Of a stretch of DNA of 64,000 bases, positions 1 to 8,594 are shown one piece after another. The notes below the pieces were generated by a model. That model searched no databases and had not been told where the DNA came from. It saw only the letters and a list, made by a program, of their open reading frames with translations. This DNA is from Mycolicibacterium sphagni (GTDB lineage: Bacteria > Actinomycetota > Actinomycetes > Mycobacteriales > Mycobacteriaceae), in NCBI RefSeq assembly GCF_002250655.1, contig NZ_NOZR01000029.1, forward strand, positions 1-64,000, given 5' to 3'. Numbering within the stretch: position 1 is the stretch's first letter; each line of letters starts with the position of its first letter. The position numbers and the translations under genes were made by a program.

Positions 1-232
1 GTACTGGGGCTGCCGCCGGTTGCGGGGGAGCCACCTGGGCGGCTGCCTGATTGACTGGCGCTGATGCGGCCATGGCGTCCGGCGTCACGGTGACCGTGAC
101 GGTGGCCGGAGCCGGTTGGATCGGAACGATCGGGTCGGCCGACGCGTTCGCGCCTGCCAGCCCCAATACGGCGGCCGAAGCGGCGGCCACACCCCCTACT
201 GCCACCCGCCAGTTACGGGCAATCGTGATCAT
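1..232 (-). CDS. mtc28: Proline/alanine-rich secreted antigen, Mtc28-like (3' part outside window)
   Basis: The reading frame starts with ATG at 230-232 and runs off the left edge, so only about 77 N-terminal residues are present. They form a classical Sec signal peptide: a basic start (MITIARNWR), a hydrophobic alanine/valine/glycine core and an AxA-type cleavage region (GANASADP), followed by a low-complexity proline-, alanine- and valine-rich stretch with a TVTVTVTP run. An AGAAGGA ribosome binding site lies about 8 nt upstream. Position directly upstream of and divergent from leuS matches Rv0040c, the proline-rich 28 kDa secreted antigen Mtc28. The product is expected outside the membrane; its molecular function is not known. 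The orthology rests on synteny and composition, because the C-terminal domain is not visible. Confidence 0.75.
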   Translation of the reverse strand, partial: MITIARNWRVAVGGVAAASAAVLGLAGANASADPIVPIQPAPATVTVTVTPDAMAASAPVNQAAAQVAPPQPAAAPV

Positions 233-474
233 CGCAGCTGTCCTTCTCGACTCGGTCGGGCCAGGTGAGACCCCTTAGTCAGGGGCCGACTGTATCCAGC
301 CGCCGAGGGCCGCGGATAGGTCTGGGACAGAGCTGGAACCAACCTTCGACCCCACTGCAACGCAACCGAGATCGCGTCGTTGCCGGCAGTGCGACGACGG
401 TCACACACCGCCGTTACGGGGGTGGGGATCACAGGCGTGCGCAAACGGGTTTTCGGCAGCTCGAGCGGCCCTTA

Positions 475-480
475 TACCCT
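475..480 (+). promoter_or_regulatory. Leaderless -10 element of leuS
   Basis: TACCCT fits TANNNT and ends 7 nt before the GTG at 488. There is no Shine-Dalgarno sequence before that GTG. Transcription starting at the GTG would give a leaderless mRNA, which supports this start over the longer open frame beginning at 380. Confidence 0.5.
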
Positions 481-487
481 GTGTGAC

Positions 488-3388
488 GTGACCGAATCGC
501 CGACCGCTGCCGCCGTGGACCCCGACGGCTCCGATAGCGATGTGCCGAGGCACCGCTACACCGCCGAGCTGGCGGGGCGGATCGAGCGGAACTGGCAGGA
601 GAACTGGCAATCGTGGGGCACCTTCAACGTGCCCAACCCGGTCGGCTCGCTGGCACCCACCGACGGCGCGGCCGTCCCGGCCGACAAGATGTTCGTCCAG
701 GACATGTTCCCGTACCCCTCGGGGGAGGGCCTGCATGTCGGGCACCCGCTGGGCTACATCGCTACCGACGTCTACGCCCGCTACTTCCGGATGACCGGCC
801 GCAATGTGCTGCACGCGCTGGGCTTCGACGCCTTCGGGTTACCCGCCGAGCAGTACGCCATCCAGACCGGCACCCACCCGCGGATTCGCACCGAAGCCAA
901 TATCGTCAACTTCCGTCGCCAGCTGGGCCGGCTGGGCCTCGGGCATGACCAGCGCCGCAGCTTTTCGACCACCGACGTCGACTTCTACAAGTGGACGCAG
1001 TGGATCTTCCTGCAGATCTACAACGCCTGGTTCGACGCCGATCAGAACAAGGCGCGTCCGATCGCCGAGCTGGTGGCCGAATTCGACAGCGGCGCACGCG
1101 GTCTCGATGACGGACGGTTGTGGTCCGACCTGTCGGCGGGGGAGCGTGCTGATGTCGTCGACAGCCACCGGCTGGTGTACCTGTCCGATTCGATGGTGAA
1201 CTGGTGCCCCGGTCTTGGCACCGTGCTGGCCAACGAGGAGGTCACCTCCGATGGCCGCAGCGAGCGCGGCAATTTCCCGGTGTTCCGGAAGCGGTTGCGG
1301 CAGTGGATGATGCGCATCACCGCCTACTCCGACCGGCTGCTCGAAGATCTCGACGTGCTGGACTGGCCGGACAAAGTCAAGGCCATGCAGCGCAACTGGA
1401 TCGGCCGCTCTACCGGAGCGTCGGCGCTGTTCGGTGCGGGCGATACCGATATCGAGGTCTTCACCACTCGGCCCGACACCCTGTTCGGGGCCACCTACCT
1501 GGTGTTGGCGCCCGAACATGAACTGGTCGACACCCTGGCCGCCACGCAGTGGCCCGACGGGGTGGATGCGCGCTGGACCTTCGGCGCGGCCACCCCTGCC
1601 GAGGCGGTGGCCGCCTATCGGCGTTCGATCGCGGCGAAGTCCGATCTGGAACGTCAGGAGAACAAGACCAAGACCGGAGTCTTCCTCGGTACGTACGCGA
1701 CCAATCCGGCTAACGGGCAACAGGTTCCGATCTTCATCGCCGACTATGTCTTGGCCGGCTACGGCACCGGCGCGATCATGGCGGTGCCGGGTCACGACCA
1801 GCGGGACTGGGAGTTCGCGACGGAATTCAGGCTGCCGATCCTGGAAGTCATTCGGCCGGCAGGGCCCGGGGATGAGGTTGCGGGCGGCGAAGTCTCGGAG
1901 GCGGCGTACACCGGTGACGGTGTGCTGGTGAACTCGGGCTACCTCGATGGGCTGAGCGTGACGGACGCCAAGAAGGCGATCACCGAGCGGCTGGAGGCGC
2001 ACGGCCGGGGACGCGCGCGGGTCGAATACAAGCTTCGAGACTGGCTTTTCGCGCGTCAGCGATACTGGGGCGAGCCGTTCCCGATCGTCTATGACGCCGA
2101 CGGACGCGCCCATCCGCTGCCCGAGTCGGCACTGCCGGTGGAGCTGCCCGATATCGCCGACTACTCACCGGTGATGTTCGACCCCGACGACGCCGGCAGC
2201 GAGCCGTCGCCGCCGCTGAACAAGGCCACCGAATGGGTGCACGTCGAACTTGACCTGGGCGACGGTCTGCGGCCCTACACCCGCGACACCAATGTGATGC
2301 CGCAGTGGGCCGGCAGCTCCTGGTACGAGTTGCGGTACGCGGATCCGCACAATTCAGAAGAGTTCTGCGCCAAGGAGAACGAGGCCTACTGGATGGGCCC
2401 GCGCCCGGCCGAACACGGCGCGGCCGATCCCGGCGGGGTGGACGTGTACGTCGGTGGAGTGGAGCACGCGGTGCTGCACCTGCTCTATTGCCGGTTCTGG
2501 CACAAGGTGCTGCATGACCTGGGCTACGTCACATCGCGGGAACCCTACCGCCGCTTGGTGAATCAGGGCTACATCCAGGCGTTCGCCTATACCGATTCGC
2601 GCGGCGCTTACGTCCCGGCCGCCGACGTCGTCGAGCGCGACGGCAAGTTCTTCCTGCCCGGCCCAGACGGTGAGACCGAGGTCTTCCAGGAGTTCGGCAA
2701 GATCGGCAAGAGCTTGAAGAACTCGATCTCCCCGGATGAGATCTGCGACAACTACGGCGCCGACACACTTCGGGTCTACGAGATGTCGATGGGCCCGCTG
2801 GAGGCGTCGCGGCCGTGGGCGACCAAGGATGTCGTCGGCGCCCACCGGTTCCTACAGCGGGTGTGGCGGCTTGTGGTCGACGAATCCACCGGTGAGGTAC
2901 GGGTTTCCGAGCACGAGGCACTCGACGAGGACACCCTCCGGCTGCTGCACCGCACGATCGCCGGGGTGTCGGACGATTATGCGAGCCTGCGGAACAACAC
3001 TGCGGCCGCCAAGCTCATCGAGTACACCAACCATCTCACCAAGGAGGGCATCACCGCCCGGGCGGCGCTGGAGCCGCTGGTGTTGATGGTGGCGCCGCTC
3101 TCGCCCCACCTGGCCGAAGAGCTCTGGCAGCGGCTGGGTCACCCGAAGTCGTTGGCGCACGGCCCATTCCCAGTCGCCGACCCGCAGTATCTGGTGACCG
3201 ATACGGTCGAGTACCCGGTCCAGGTCAACGGCAAGGTCCGCGGACATGTCACCGTCGCGGCCGATGCTGACAAGGCGAGCCTGGAGGCGAGTGCACTCGC
3301 CGACGAGAAGGTGCAGGCGTTTCTGGCCGGTGCCATCCCGAAGAAGGTCATCGTGGTGCCCGGCCGTCTGGTCAACCTCGTCGTCTAG
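488..3388 (+). CDS. leuS: Leucyl-tRNA synthetase
   Basis: Class Ia aminoacyl-tRNA synthetase that charges tRNA-Leu with leucine in the cytoplasm. From the GTG at 488 the protein is 966 residues, close to the 969 of M. tuberculosis LeuS (Rv0041). The HIGH signature is HVGH at residues 83-86, and the KMSKS loop appears as KIGKS near 738-742. The CP1 editing domain is visible as TTRPDT near residue 326 and an AVPGHDQRDWEFA block further on; these residues hydrolyse mischarged tRNA. The C-terminal anticodon-binding region (MVAPLSPHLAEELW) and the terminal extension ending near IVVPGRLVN are complete. The open frame extends upstream to 380, but that extension is not family-like, and a -10 element sits 7 nt before 488. 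The gene converges on the SDR gene with a 9-nt gap. Confidence 0.98.
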   Translation: MTESPTAAAVDPDGSDSDVPRHRYTAELAGRIERNWQENWQSWGTFNVPNPVGSLAPTDGAAVPADKMFVQDMFPYPSGEGLHVGHPLGYIATDVYARYFRMTGRNVLHALGFDAFGLPAEQYAIQTGTHPRIRTEANIVNFRRQLGRLGLGHDQRRSFSTTDVDFYKWTQWIFLQIYNAWFDADQNKARPIAELVAEFDSGARGLDDGRLWSDLSAGERADVVDSHRLVYLSDSMVNWCPGLGTVLANEEVTSDGRSERGNFPVFRKRLRQWMMRITAYSDRLLEDLDVLDWPDKVKAMQRNWIGRSTGASALFGAGDTDIEVFTTRPDTLFGATYLVLAPEHELVDTLAATQWPDGVDARWTFGAATPAEAVAAYRRSIAAKSDLERQENKTKTGVFLGTYATNPANGQQVPIFIADYVLAGYGTGAIMAVPGHDQRDWEFATEFRLPILEVIRPAGPGDEVAGGEVSEAAYTGDGVLVNSGYLDGLSVTDAKKAITERLEAHGRGRARVEYKLRDWLFARQRYWGEPFPIVYDADGRAHPLPESALPVELPDIADYSPVMFDPDDAGSEPSPPLNKATEWVHVELDLGDGLRPYTRDTNVMPQWAGSSWYELRYADPHNSEEFCAKENEAYWMGPRPAEHGAADPGGVDVYVGGVEHAVLHLLYCRFWHKVLHDLGYVTSREPYRRLVNQGYIQAFAYTDSRGAYVPAADVVERDGKFFLPGPDGETEVFQEFGKIGKSLKNSISPDEICDNYGADTLRVYEMSMGPLEASRPWATKDVVGAHRFLQRVWRLVVDESTGEVRVSEHEALDEDTLRLLHRTIAGVSDDYASLRNNTAAAKLIEYTNHLTKEGITARAALEPLVLMVAPLSPHLAEELWQRLGHPKSLAHGPFPVADPQYLVTDTVEYPVQVNGKVRGHVTVAADADKASLEASALADEKVQAFLAGAIPKKVIVVPGRLVNLVV

Positions 3389-3397
3389 GGGATTTCG

Positions 3398-4063
3398 TCA
3401 GCGCGGCCGGACCACGACCTGGTGGGTGTGCGCGTCGGGCGGGGTGGCGATCACGTCGGCGACGATCTGCGCGACGGTCGAGGCCTTGAGGTATTTCGCC
3501 GGGTTGTACTGGCCGCCCTCGTAGGCGACCAGGTCCTCCTGCATCTCGGTATCGACGCGGCCGGGATGCACGCTGGTGACCCGCAGCTGGGGTTCGTCGG
3601 CACGTAACGAGTCGGCGAACGCACGCTGCGCGAACTTGCTCGCCGAGTACGCCGCCAGCCCGGGTGACGCATTGAGCCCGGCGCCGGAGTTGATGAAGAC
3701 GACGTGCCCGCGGGCCGCCCGCAGTGCGGGGAGCAATGCCAGCGTGAGCGCGACGGGGCCGGTGACGTTCACTTCGAAGCAGGCCCGCCACTGTTCGGGT
3801 GTCGACTCGTCGAACCGTCCGGGATGCGAGACGCCCGCGTTGTGGACCAACACCTCGAGTTCCACCAGCGGTTCGGCCGCGGCCTCGATCCCGTCCTGGT
3901 CGGTGAGGTCCAACGGCCAGGTGGTCGCCCCGAGCCGGGCGGCCACCGCGTCGAGCCGCTCGGACGGCCGGCCCGCCAGCAGCAGGCTGTGGGTGGGCGC
4001 CAGCGCCTCGGCGATCGCCGAGCCGATGCCGCCGCCGGCCCCGGTAATCAGTGCTGTCTTCAT
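3398..4063 (-). CDS. Short-chain dehydrogenase/reductase (SDR)
   Basis: A 221-residue classical SDR oxidoreductase of unknown substrate. The N-terminal Rossmann motif TGAGGGIG is at residues 7-14, the NAG motif at 75-77, the catalytic serine at S126, and the YxxxK pair at Y139 and K143, so the tetrad looks complete. The ATG at 4061-4063 was chosen because the cofactor-binding strand begins immediately after it; the open frame continues 32 codons upstream with no SDR character. It is divergent from the glucosylglycerate hydrolase gene, sharing an upstream region of about 90 bp, and convergent with leuS. It is not part of the M. tuberculosis Rv0041-Rv0042c order, so it is a local insertion together with its divergent neighbour. 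Substrate and physiological role cannot be read from the sequence. Confidence 0.9.
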   Translation of the reverse strand: MKTALITGAGGGIGSAIAEALAPTHSLLLAGRPSERLDAVAARLGATTWPLDLTDQDGIEAAAEPLVELEVLVHNAGVSHPGRFDESTPEQWRACFEVNVTGPVALTLALLPALRAARGHVVFINSGAGLNASPGLAAYSASKFAQRAFADSLRADEPQLRVTSVHPGRVDTEMQEDLVAYEGGQYNPAKYLKASTVAQIVADVIATPPDAHTHQVVVRPR

Positions 4064-4152
4064 CCCCTGGTCGCTCCGCTCCTGCCCGCCGGAAGGCATA
4101 GACACAACCCTACCGACCTGCGCTTCCCACCTTCGGGACGCAGAATGAACGC

Positions 4153-5493
4153 GTGGCATACGACCCGAGTTTCGGACCGACGCAGTTGGCGGCTCGCGCG
4201 GCCTACCTTCTGCGCGGCAACGACCTGGGTGTGATGACCTCCGCGGCCCCGCTTCTCTACCCGCACATGTGGAGCTGGGACGCCGCGTTCGTCGCGGTCG
4301 GTCTGGCCCCGCTGAGCGTGGAACGCGCCGTCGTCGAGCTCGACACTCTGCTGTCGGCGCAGTGGGCCAACGGGATGATCCCGCACATCGTGTTCGCCAA
4401 CGGTGTTGACGGATATTTCCCCGGCCCGGCCCGCTGGGCCACCTCGGCGCTGGCGGCCAACGCCCCGCGCACGCGGCACACGTCGGGGATCACCCAGCCG
4501 CCGGTACACGCGATCGCGGTGCAGCGCATCCTCGATCGTGCCCGCACCCGCGGCCGTTCCACCCGCGCGGTCGCCGAGGCGTTCCTGGACCGCAGGTGGG
4601 CGGGTCTGGTCCGCTGGCATCGCTGGTTGGCCGAGGCCCGCGACCAAGACGAGCACGGCCGTGTCACGCTGTATCACGGCTGGGAGTCCGGCATGGACAA
4701 CTCGCCACGCTGGGATTCCGCCTACGCCAACGTGATTCCGGGTGTGATCCCGGAGTATCAACGCGAGGACAACCACATCGTCACCGACGCCAGCCAACGT
4801 CCCTCCGACACCGAGTACGACCGCTACCTCTGGCTGCTCGAGGAGATGAAGTCGGTTCGCTACGACGACGATCTGCTGCCCAAGGTGATGAGCTTCGCTG
4901 TCGAAGACGTCTTCGTCTCGGCGATCTTCTCGGTGGCGTGTGACGTGCTGGCCAACATCGGCGAGGACTACAAGCGCCCCCATGCCGATGTGCGCGACCT
5001 GTATTCGTGGGCCGAGCGGTTCCGCACGGGGGTCGTCGAGACTACCGACGAAAGAACAGGGGCGGCAAGGGATTTCGATGTCAGGGCGGGCAAATGGATT
5101 GCGACGGAGACGGTTGCGCAGTTCGCCCCGCTGTTGTGTGGCGGGCTGCCGCACGACCGCGAACGCGCGCTGCTGCGGATCCTGGAGGGTCCGCGGTTCT
5201 GCGGGCACCCGGACCTCAAGTATGCGGTGATCCCGTCGACGTCCCCGGTTTCCAAGGACTTCCGGTCTCGCGAGTATTGGCGCGGCCCGGTATGGCCGGT
5301 CATGACGTGGTTGTTCTCCTGGGCGTTCGCCCGAAGGGGATGGTCGGAACGCTCAGTGCTGCTGCGGCAGGAAGGTCTCCGGCAGGCCAGCGACGGTACG
5401 TTCGCCGAGTACTACGAACCGTTCACCGGTGAACCGCTGGGCAGCATGCAACAGTCCTGGACCGCAGCCGCGGTCCTGGATTGGTTGGGTTAA
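4153..5493 (+). CDS. ggh: Glucosylglycerate hydrolase, GH63 family
   Basis: A 446-residue soluble glycoside hydrolase starting with GTG at 4153. Length and residues match the GH63 glucosylglycerate hydrolase characterised from a rapidly growing mycobacterium (M. hassiacum), which splits glucosylglycerate into glucose and glycerate. That compatible solute accumulates under nitrogen limitation and is degraded when nitrogen returns. The two catalytic acids recalled for that enzyme, Asp182 and Glu419, fall exactly at D182 (in GMDNSPRWD) and E419 (in FAEYYEP) here. Aromatic and acidic patches typical of the (alpha/alpha)6 barrel are seen (MWSWDAAF, EYWRGPVWPV). There is no signal peptide, so the enzyme is cytoplasmic. 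The gene ends 1 nt from the convergent marR gene. M. tuberculosis lacks a gene at this position. Assignment is strong, from remembered family features rather than a database search. Confidence 0.9.
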   Translation: MAYDPSFGPTQLAARAAYLLRGNDLGVMTSAAPLLYPHMWSWDAAFVAVGLAPLSVERAVVELDTLLSAQWANGMIPHIVFANGVDGYFPGPARWATSALAANAPRTRHTSGITQPPVHAIAVQRILDRARTRGRSTRAVAEAFLDRRWAGLVRWHRWLAEARDQDEHGRVTLYHGWESGMDNSPRWDSAYANVIPGVIPEYQREDNHIVTDASQRPSDTEYDRYLWLLEEMKSVRYDDDLLPKVMSFAVEDVFVSAIFSVACDVLANIGEDYKRPHADVRDLYSWAERFRTGVVETTDERTGAARDFDVRAGKWIATETVAQFAPLLCGGLPHDRERALLRILEGPRFCGHPDLKYAVIPSTSPVSKDFRSREYWRGPVWPVMTWLFSWAFARRGWSERSVLLRQEGLRQASDGTFAEYYEPFTGEPLGSMQQSWTAAAVLDWLG

Positions 5494-5494
5494 G

Positions 5495-5953
5495 TCAGCT
5501 CTGCGCCTGGTCGGCCAGCCGCTCCAGCGGCCGAAGCGCGGTGGCCAGAGTGTCGCGCTCCTCGTCGGTCAGCTTCGACAGCAGCGCAGCCAGGTTCGCT
5601 CGTCGCACGGCCAGCGCCTCGCGGTGTTGGACCAGTCCCTGCGGGGTGACCTCAACGAGAACCGCGCGCAGATCCGAGGGATCCCGCGAACGCTTGACCA
5701 GGCCCAGCTTCTCCAGCCGGCGGATCGCGACGGTCGTGGTAGGGGTGCGCACCCGCTCGCGTGCGGCAAGCTCGGTCATCCGGATCGGACCCTGATCGAG
5801 CAGGGTCAGCAGGATCGACAATTGCGCGAGTGTGAGGTCCGCGCCGGCGGTACTGGACTTGGTATCGGCGCGACGCAAGACCGAAAACAGCTTCGAGAGC
5901 ACCCGTTGCAGGTCACCAGACAGGTCGGTGACCTGCGGCTCGGCCTCAATCAT
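5495..5953 (-). CDS. MarR family transcriptional regulator
   Basis: A 152-residue MarR-type repressor, the positional equivalent of Rv0042c. A central winged helix-turn-helix is seen: recognition helix region RVRTPTTTVAIRRLEKLGLV at about residues 67-86, followed by the wing (KRSRDPSDLRAVLVEVTPQG). N- and C-terminal helices provide the usual dimer interface. The start ATG at 5951-5953 lies 8 nt downstream of a TAGACT -10 hexamer and has no ribosome binding site, so it is probably leaderless. A direct repeat just upstream could be its own operator. Downstream on the opposite strand is ggh; upstream on the same strand lies the amino-acid ABC transporter. Whether MarR controls either neighbour is not shown. 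Ligand unknown. Confidence 0.9.
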   Translation of the reverse strand: MIEAEPQVTDLSGDLQRVLSKLFSVLRRADTKSSTAGADLTLAQLSILLTLLDQGPIRMTELAARERVRTPTTTVAIRRLEKLGLVKRSRDPSDLRAVLVEVTPQGLVQHREALAVRRANLAALLSKLTDEERDTLATALRPLERLADQAQS

Positions 5954-5961
5954 AGTTCGCT

Positions 5962-5985
5962 AGTCTAACCTGTCAGTGCCTGTCA
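5962..5985 (-). promoter_or_regulatory. marR promoter with 7-bp direct repeat
   Basis: On the minus strand a TAGACT hexamer (5967-5962) ends 8 nt before the marR ATG. Immediately upstream the heptamer CCTGTCA (plus-strand reading) occurs twice, at 5969-5975 and 5979-5985, a period of 10 bp, about one helical turn. A TTGACA is contained in the distal copy on the minus strand. The arrangement suggests a promoter with a regulator site; no binding data. Confidence 0.4.
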
Positions 5986-6016
5986 ACCGCGATATACGCG
6001 GTTTTCACAGATGCAC

Positions 6017-6757
6017 TCACAGAACTTGCGAAAGGAACCGCTGTAGTCGATCGGTTTCGGCGGCGGTGAAGATCTTGTCGGGCTCCCCGGATTCGATGAC
6101 CTGGCCGTGGTCCATGAACACCACCGAATCCGCCGTCGAGCGGGCGAATCCCATCTCGTGGGTGACCACCACCATCGTCATCCCGTCGGCACCGAGCTCG
6201 GCGATGAGTGCCAGAATCCCTTTGACCAGCTCGGGATCCAGTGCTGAGGTGGCCTCGTCGAAGAACATCACCTGCGGGGACATCGCCAACGCCCGGGCGA
6301 TCGCCACCCGCTGCTGCTGGCCCCCGGACAGGGTGGCCGGCCGCACGTCGGCCTTGTGCCGCAAGCCCACCCGCTCGAGCTGCCCGACTGCCAGCTCCCG
6401 GGCCGCGTCGGCCGACAAACCTTTGAGTTTGCGTGGCCCGAGCGCGACGTTGTCCACCACGCTGCGATGCGGAAACAGATTGAACTGCTGGAACACCATG
6501 CCGATGCGCTGGCGCAGCTTGTCGGGATCGTCGCGCAGCACGGACTTGCCGTCGAGCAGGATGTCGCCGCGATCGGGCTCGTATAGCCGGTTCAACGTTC
6601 GCAGCAGCGTGGATTTGCCGGAGCCCGACGGACCGATGACCGCCGCCGTGCTGCCGGCCGGCACCTCGAGATCGACTCCCCGCAGCACTGCGTTGCCGCC
6701 CAAAGTCAGATGAATACCGTTGGCCGCCAACGAAACCGGCTCGGGACGCGATGTCAT
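6017..6757 (-). CDS. Polar amino-acid ABC transporter, ATP-binding subunit
   Basis: ATPase of a polar amino-acid uptake system (GlnQ/HisP type), about 246 residues. Counting from the GTG 3 nt further upstream, the Walker A GPSGSGKS is at 43-50, the Q-loop in FQQFNLFP near 90-97, the ABC signature LSGGQ at 144-148, Walker B MFFDE at 165-169 and the H-loop in VVVTHEMGF. All ATPase motifs are intact. The start is either ATG 6755-6757, overlapping the upstream stop by 1 nt (TGATG), or GTG 6758-6760, overlapping by 4 nt (GTGA); either means translational coupling with the binding-protein/permease fusion. The two genes form a complete importer. This transporter lies between the Rv0042c and Rv0043c equivalents and is absent from that position in M. 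tuberculosis. The transported amino acid cannot be deduced. Confidence 0.93.
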   Translation of the reverse strand: MTSRPEPVSLAANGIHLTLGGNAVLRGVDLEVPAGSTAAVIGPSGSGKSTLLRTLNRLYEPDRGDILLDGKSVLRDDPDKLRQRIGMVFQQFNLFPHRSVVDNVALGPRKLKGLSADAARELAVGQLERVGLRHKADVRPATLSGGQQQRVAIARALAMSPQVMFFDEATSALDPELVKGILALIAELGADGMTMVVVTHEMGFARSTADSVVFMDHGQVIESGEPDKIFTAAETDRLQRFLSQVL

Positions 6758-8550
6758 CACACCATCTCCTGGCTGGCGGTGGCGGGCTCCAGCGGATCCT
6801 CGTCGGCGGCTGGCCGGCCGCGGCGCAGCCGGCCGTCGATGTAATTCACCAGGTGCGTCAGCGGAATCGTCAGCAACAGGTAGAACAGGCCCGCTGCCAC
6901 CAACGGCGACAGGTTGCCGGTCTGGGCGTTGAGGTCGCGGCCCACCTGGAACAGCTCACGCTGGCTGGCCACCAGTCCCAGGAAGTACACCAGCGACGAG
7001 GCTTTCAGCAGCGAGGTGAACTGATTCACCAGCGCCGGCAGCACCCGCCGCACACCCTGCGGGACGACCACCAACCGCATCGAGGAGCTGTAGCTGAACC
7101 CCAGTGCGCGGGACGCTTCCATCTGTCCGGGGTCCACACTTTGGATGCCGGACCGGAAGATCTCGCCGATATAGGCCGCGGCCATCAGCCCGAGCGCGGC
7201 GATGCCCAGCGGGTAGGGGTCGTTGCCGGTGAGCTGACCGACCACCGGCCCGATACCCAGGCCGATCAGCAGGATGATCACCACTTCGGGCAGCCCGCGG
7301 AAGATGTCGGTGTAGACCCGCGCCGGCCAGCGCAGCCAGCGCGACCGGGAGATCCCGGCAACGGCCAGCCCCATGCCGAGCACCAGCCCGATGACGGCGG
7401 CACTGACCGTCAGCAGCAACGTGTTGGGCAGGCCGGTGGTCACCAGATCGGGGATGGCCTTCTTGTACAGGTTCCAATCCAGGAAGGATTCGCGCAGCTG
7501 GGTCAGCACCGGCTTCGGTGCTACTGCTGCCGCGGCGGGCTTCTGGTGGGCGGCGGCGATCGCGGCGAAGTCGGGTAGTTGCGGCATCGGCGCGGCTTTG
7601 GAACCCGGCTTCCAGCCCGGCGGCAGCGCACGCGGCACCCATTCGGAGTACAGCCGCGACCAGGTGCCGTCGGCGATGACGGCATCCAGGCCGGCGTTGA
7701 GCGCATCGATCAAGGGCTTGTTCTCGTCGGCTACCGCGTAGGCGACGAAATTGTCCAAGCTGAAGGTGTTTTCGACGATCTGGGCGGGATCGCCCGGACG
7801 GACGGTGCCCTGTGCCTGTTGCGACGGCGCCACCCACGCGTCGATCTGTCGGGTCTTCAGGCTGGCGTAGACGGTGTTGTAGTCGGGGAACTTCACCGGC
7901 TCCAGATGCAGGGTGTCGACGACGTAGGACTCTTGAACGGTGCCTTGCACCACCCCGATGCGCTGGCCGGGTCCGAGTTTGTCGAACCCGGTGATCGCCG
8001 AGCCCGACGGGACGACCAGGGAGAAGTAGCCGAAGTCGTAGCCGTTGGTGAAGCCGACCGTGCGCCGTCGCGCGGCGGTGGTAGTGATCGATGACGACCC
8101 CACGTCGAAGCGTCGGGCGGCGACCTGGGCGAGCAGGCCGGAGAATTCGGTGCCGACGAAGGTGATCTTGAGGCCGAGCTTGTCGGCGATCGCGCGCAGC
8201 AGCTCGTTGTCGAATCCGGTGAACTGCCCCTTGGAGTCGATGCAGATGCTCGGCGGCGCGTCCGAGAGGGTGCCGACGGTCAGCGTGTCTGGGGTGATCA
8301 GCCGCAGCGCGTCGCGGTTCACGGCGGTCAGCGGTTCGGTGGTGGCGGTCGTGTACTTGTCGTCGTCGGGCCCTTTGGCCGCGGCCGCCAGATTGGTGGG
8401 CAGTGCGCTGGCCGACTCGACTCCGGGCGGTGCGCACTGGTCGGCGCCCGCGGGCGCGGCGGCGACCAGGCCGGCGACCATCAGCAGAACCGCCAGCAGG
8501 GCCGCCAGCCGGATGCCGGCGCGCGGTCTCTGGCGCGTGTCGCTGGTCAT
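6757..8550 (-). CDS. Fused amino-acid binding protein and permease of ABC transporter
   Basis: A 597-residue fusion. Residues 1-40 are a Sec signal/anchor (AALLAVLLMVAGLVAAAPAGADQ). A periplasmic-type SBP_bac_3 domain follows, with the typical LTVGTLSDAPPSICID and FTGFDNELLRAIADKLG blocks. A proline/alanine linker leads to a HisM/GlnP-type permease with about five membrane helices starting at TGLPNTLLLTVSAAVIGLVL. The coupling EAA-like loop is EASRALGFSYSSSMRLVVVP. Because binding protein and permease are one chain, the receptor is tethered to the translocator. The downstream ATPase overlaps by 1-4 nt. ATG 8548-8550 was chosen because a TACCTT hexamer lies exactly 7 nt upstream with no ribosome binding site; a TTG three codons earlier is possible. 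Substrate: a polar amino acid, by family only. Confidence 0.9.
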   Translation of the reverse strand: MTSDTRQRPRAGIRLAALLAVLLMVAGLVAAAPAGADQCAPPGVESASALPTNLAAAAKGPDDDKYTTATTEPLTAVNRDALRLITPDTLTVGTLSDAPPSICIDSKGQFTGFDNELLRAIADKLGLKITFVGTEFSGLLAQVAARRFDVGSSSITTTAARRRTVGFTNGYDFGYFSLVVPSGSAITGFDKLGPGQRIGVVQGTVQESYVVDTLHLEPVKFPDYNTVYASLKTRQIDAWVAPSQQAQGTVRPGDPAQIVENTFSLDNFVAYAVADENKPLIDALNAGLDAVIADGTWSRLYSEWVPRALPPGWKPGSKAAPMPQLPDFAAIAAAHQKPAAAAVAPKPVLTQLRESFLDWNLYKKAIPDLVTTGLPNTLLLTVSAAVIGLVLGMGLAVAGISRSRWLRWPARVYTDIFRGLPEVVIILLIGLGIGPVVGQLTGNDPYPLGIAALGLMAAAYIGEIFRSGIQSVDPGQMEASRALGFSYSSSMRLVVVPQGVRRVLPALVNQFTSLLKASSLVYFLGLVASQRELFQVGRDLNAQTGNLSPLVAAGLFYLLLTIPLTHLVNYIDGRLRRGRPAADEDPLEPATASQEMV

Positions 8551-8557
8551 TATTAGC

Positions 8558-8563
8558 AAGGTA
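8558..8563 (-). promoter_or_regulatory. Leaderless -10 element of the ABC transporter operon
   Basis: TACCTT on the minus strand ends 7 nt before the ATG at 8550. No Shine-Dalgarno sequence is present, so the transcript probably starts at the ATG. Confidence 0.5.
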
Positions 8564-8594
8564 CTGCCGGCGGTGCCCTGGGCACGGCTTGTGA

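Noticed and set aside
233..487. Possible T-box leader before leuS
   Set aside because: No T-box core or antiterminator was found; only a small CCCCT/AGGGG hairpin (271-285), and the leaderless -10 leaves no room for a leader.
839..2113. A 424-codon minus-strand open frame inside leuS
   Set aside because: It is antisense to a well-conserved gene; long antisense frames arise from strong GC bias in third positions. Its protein is His/Arg/Gly-rich with no domain.
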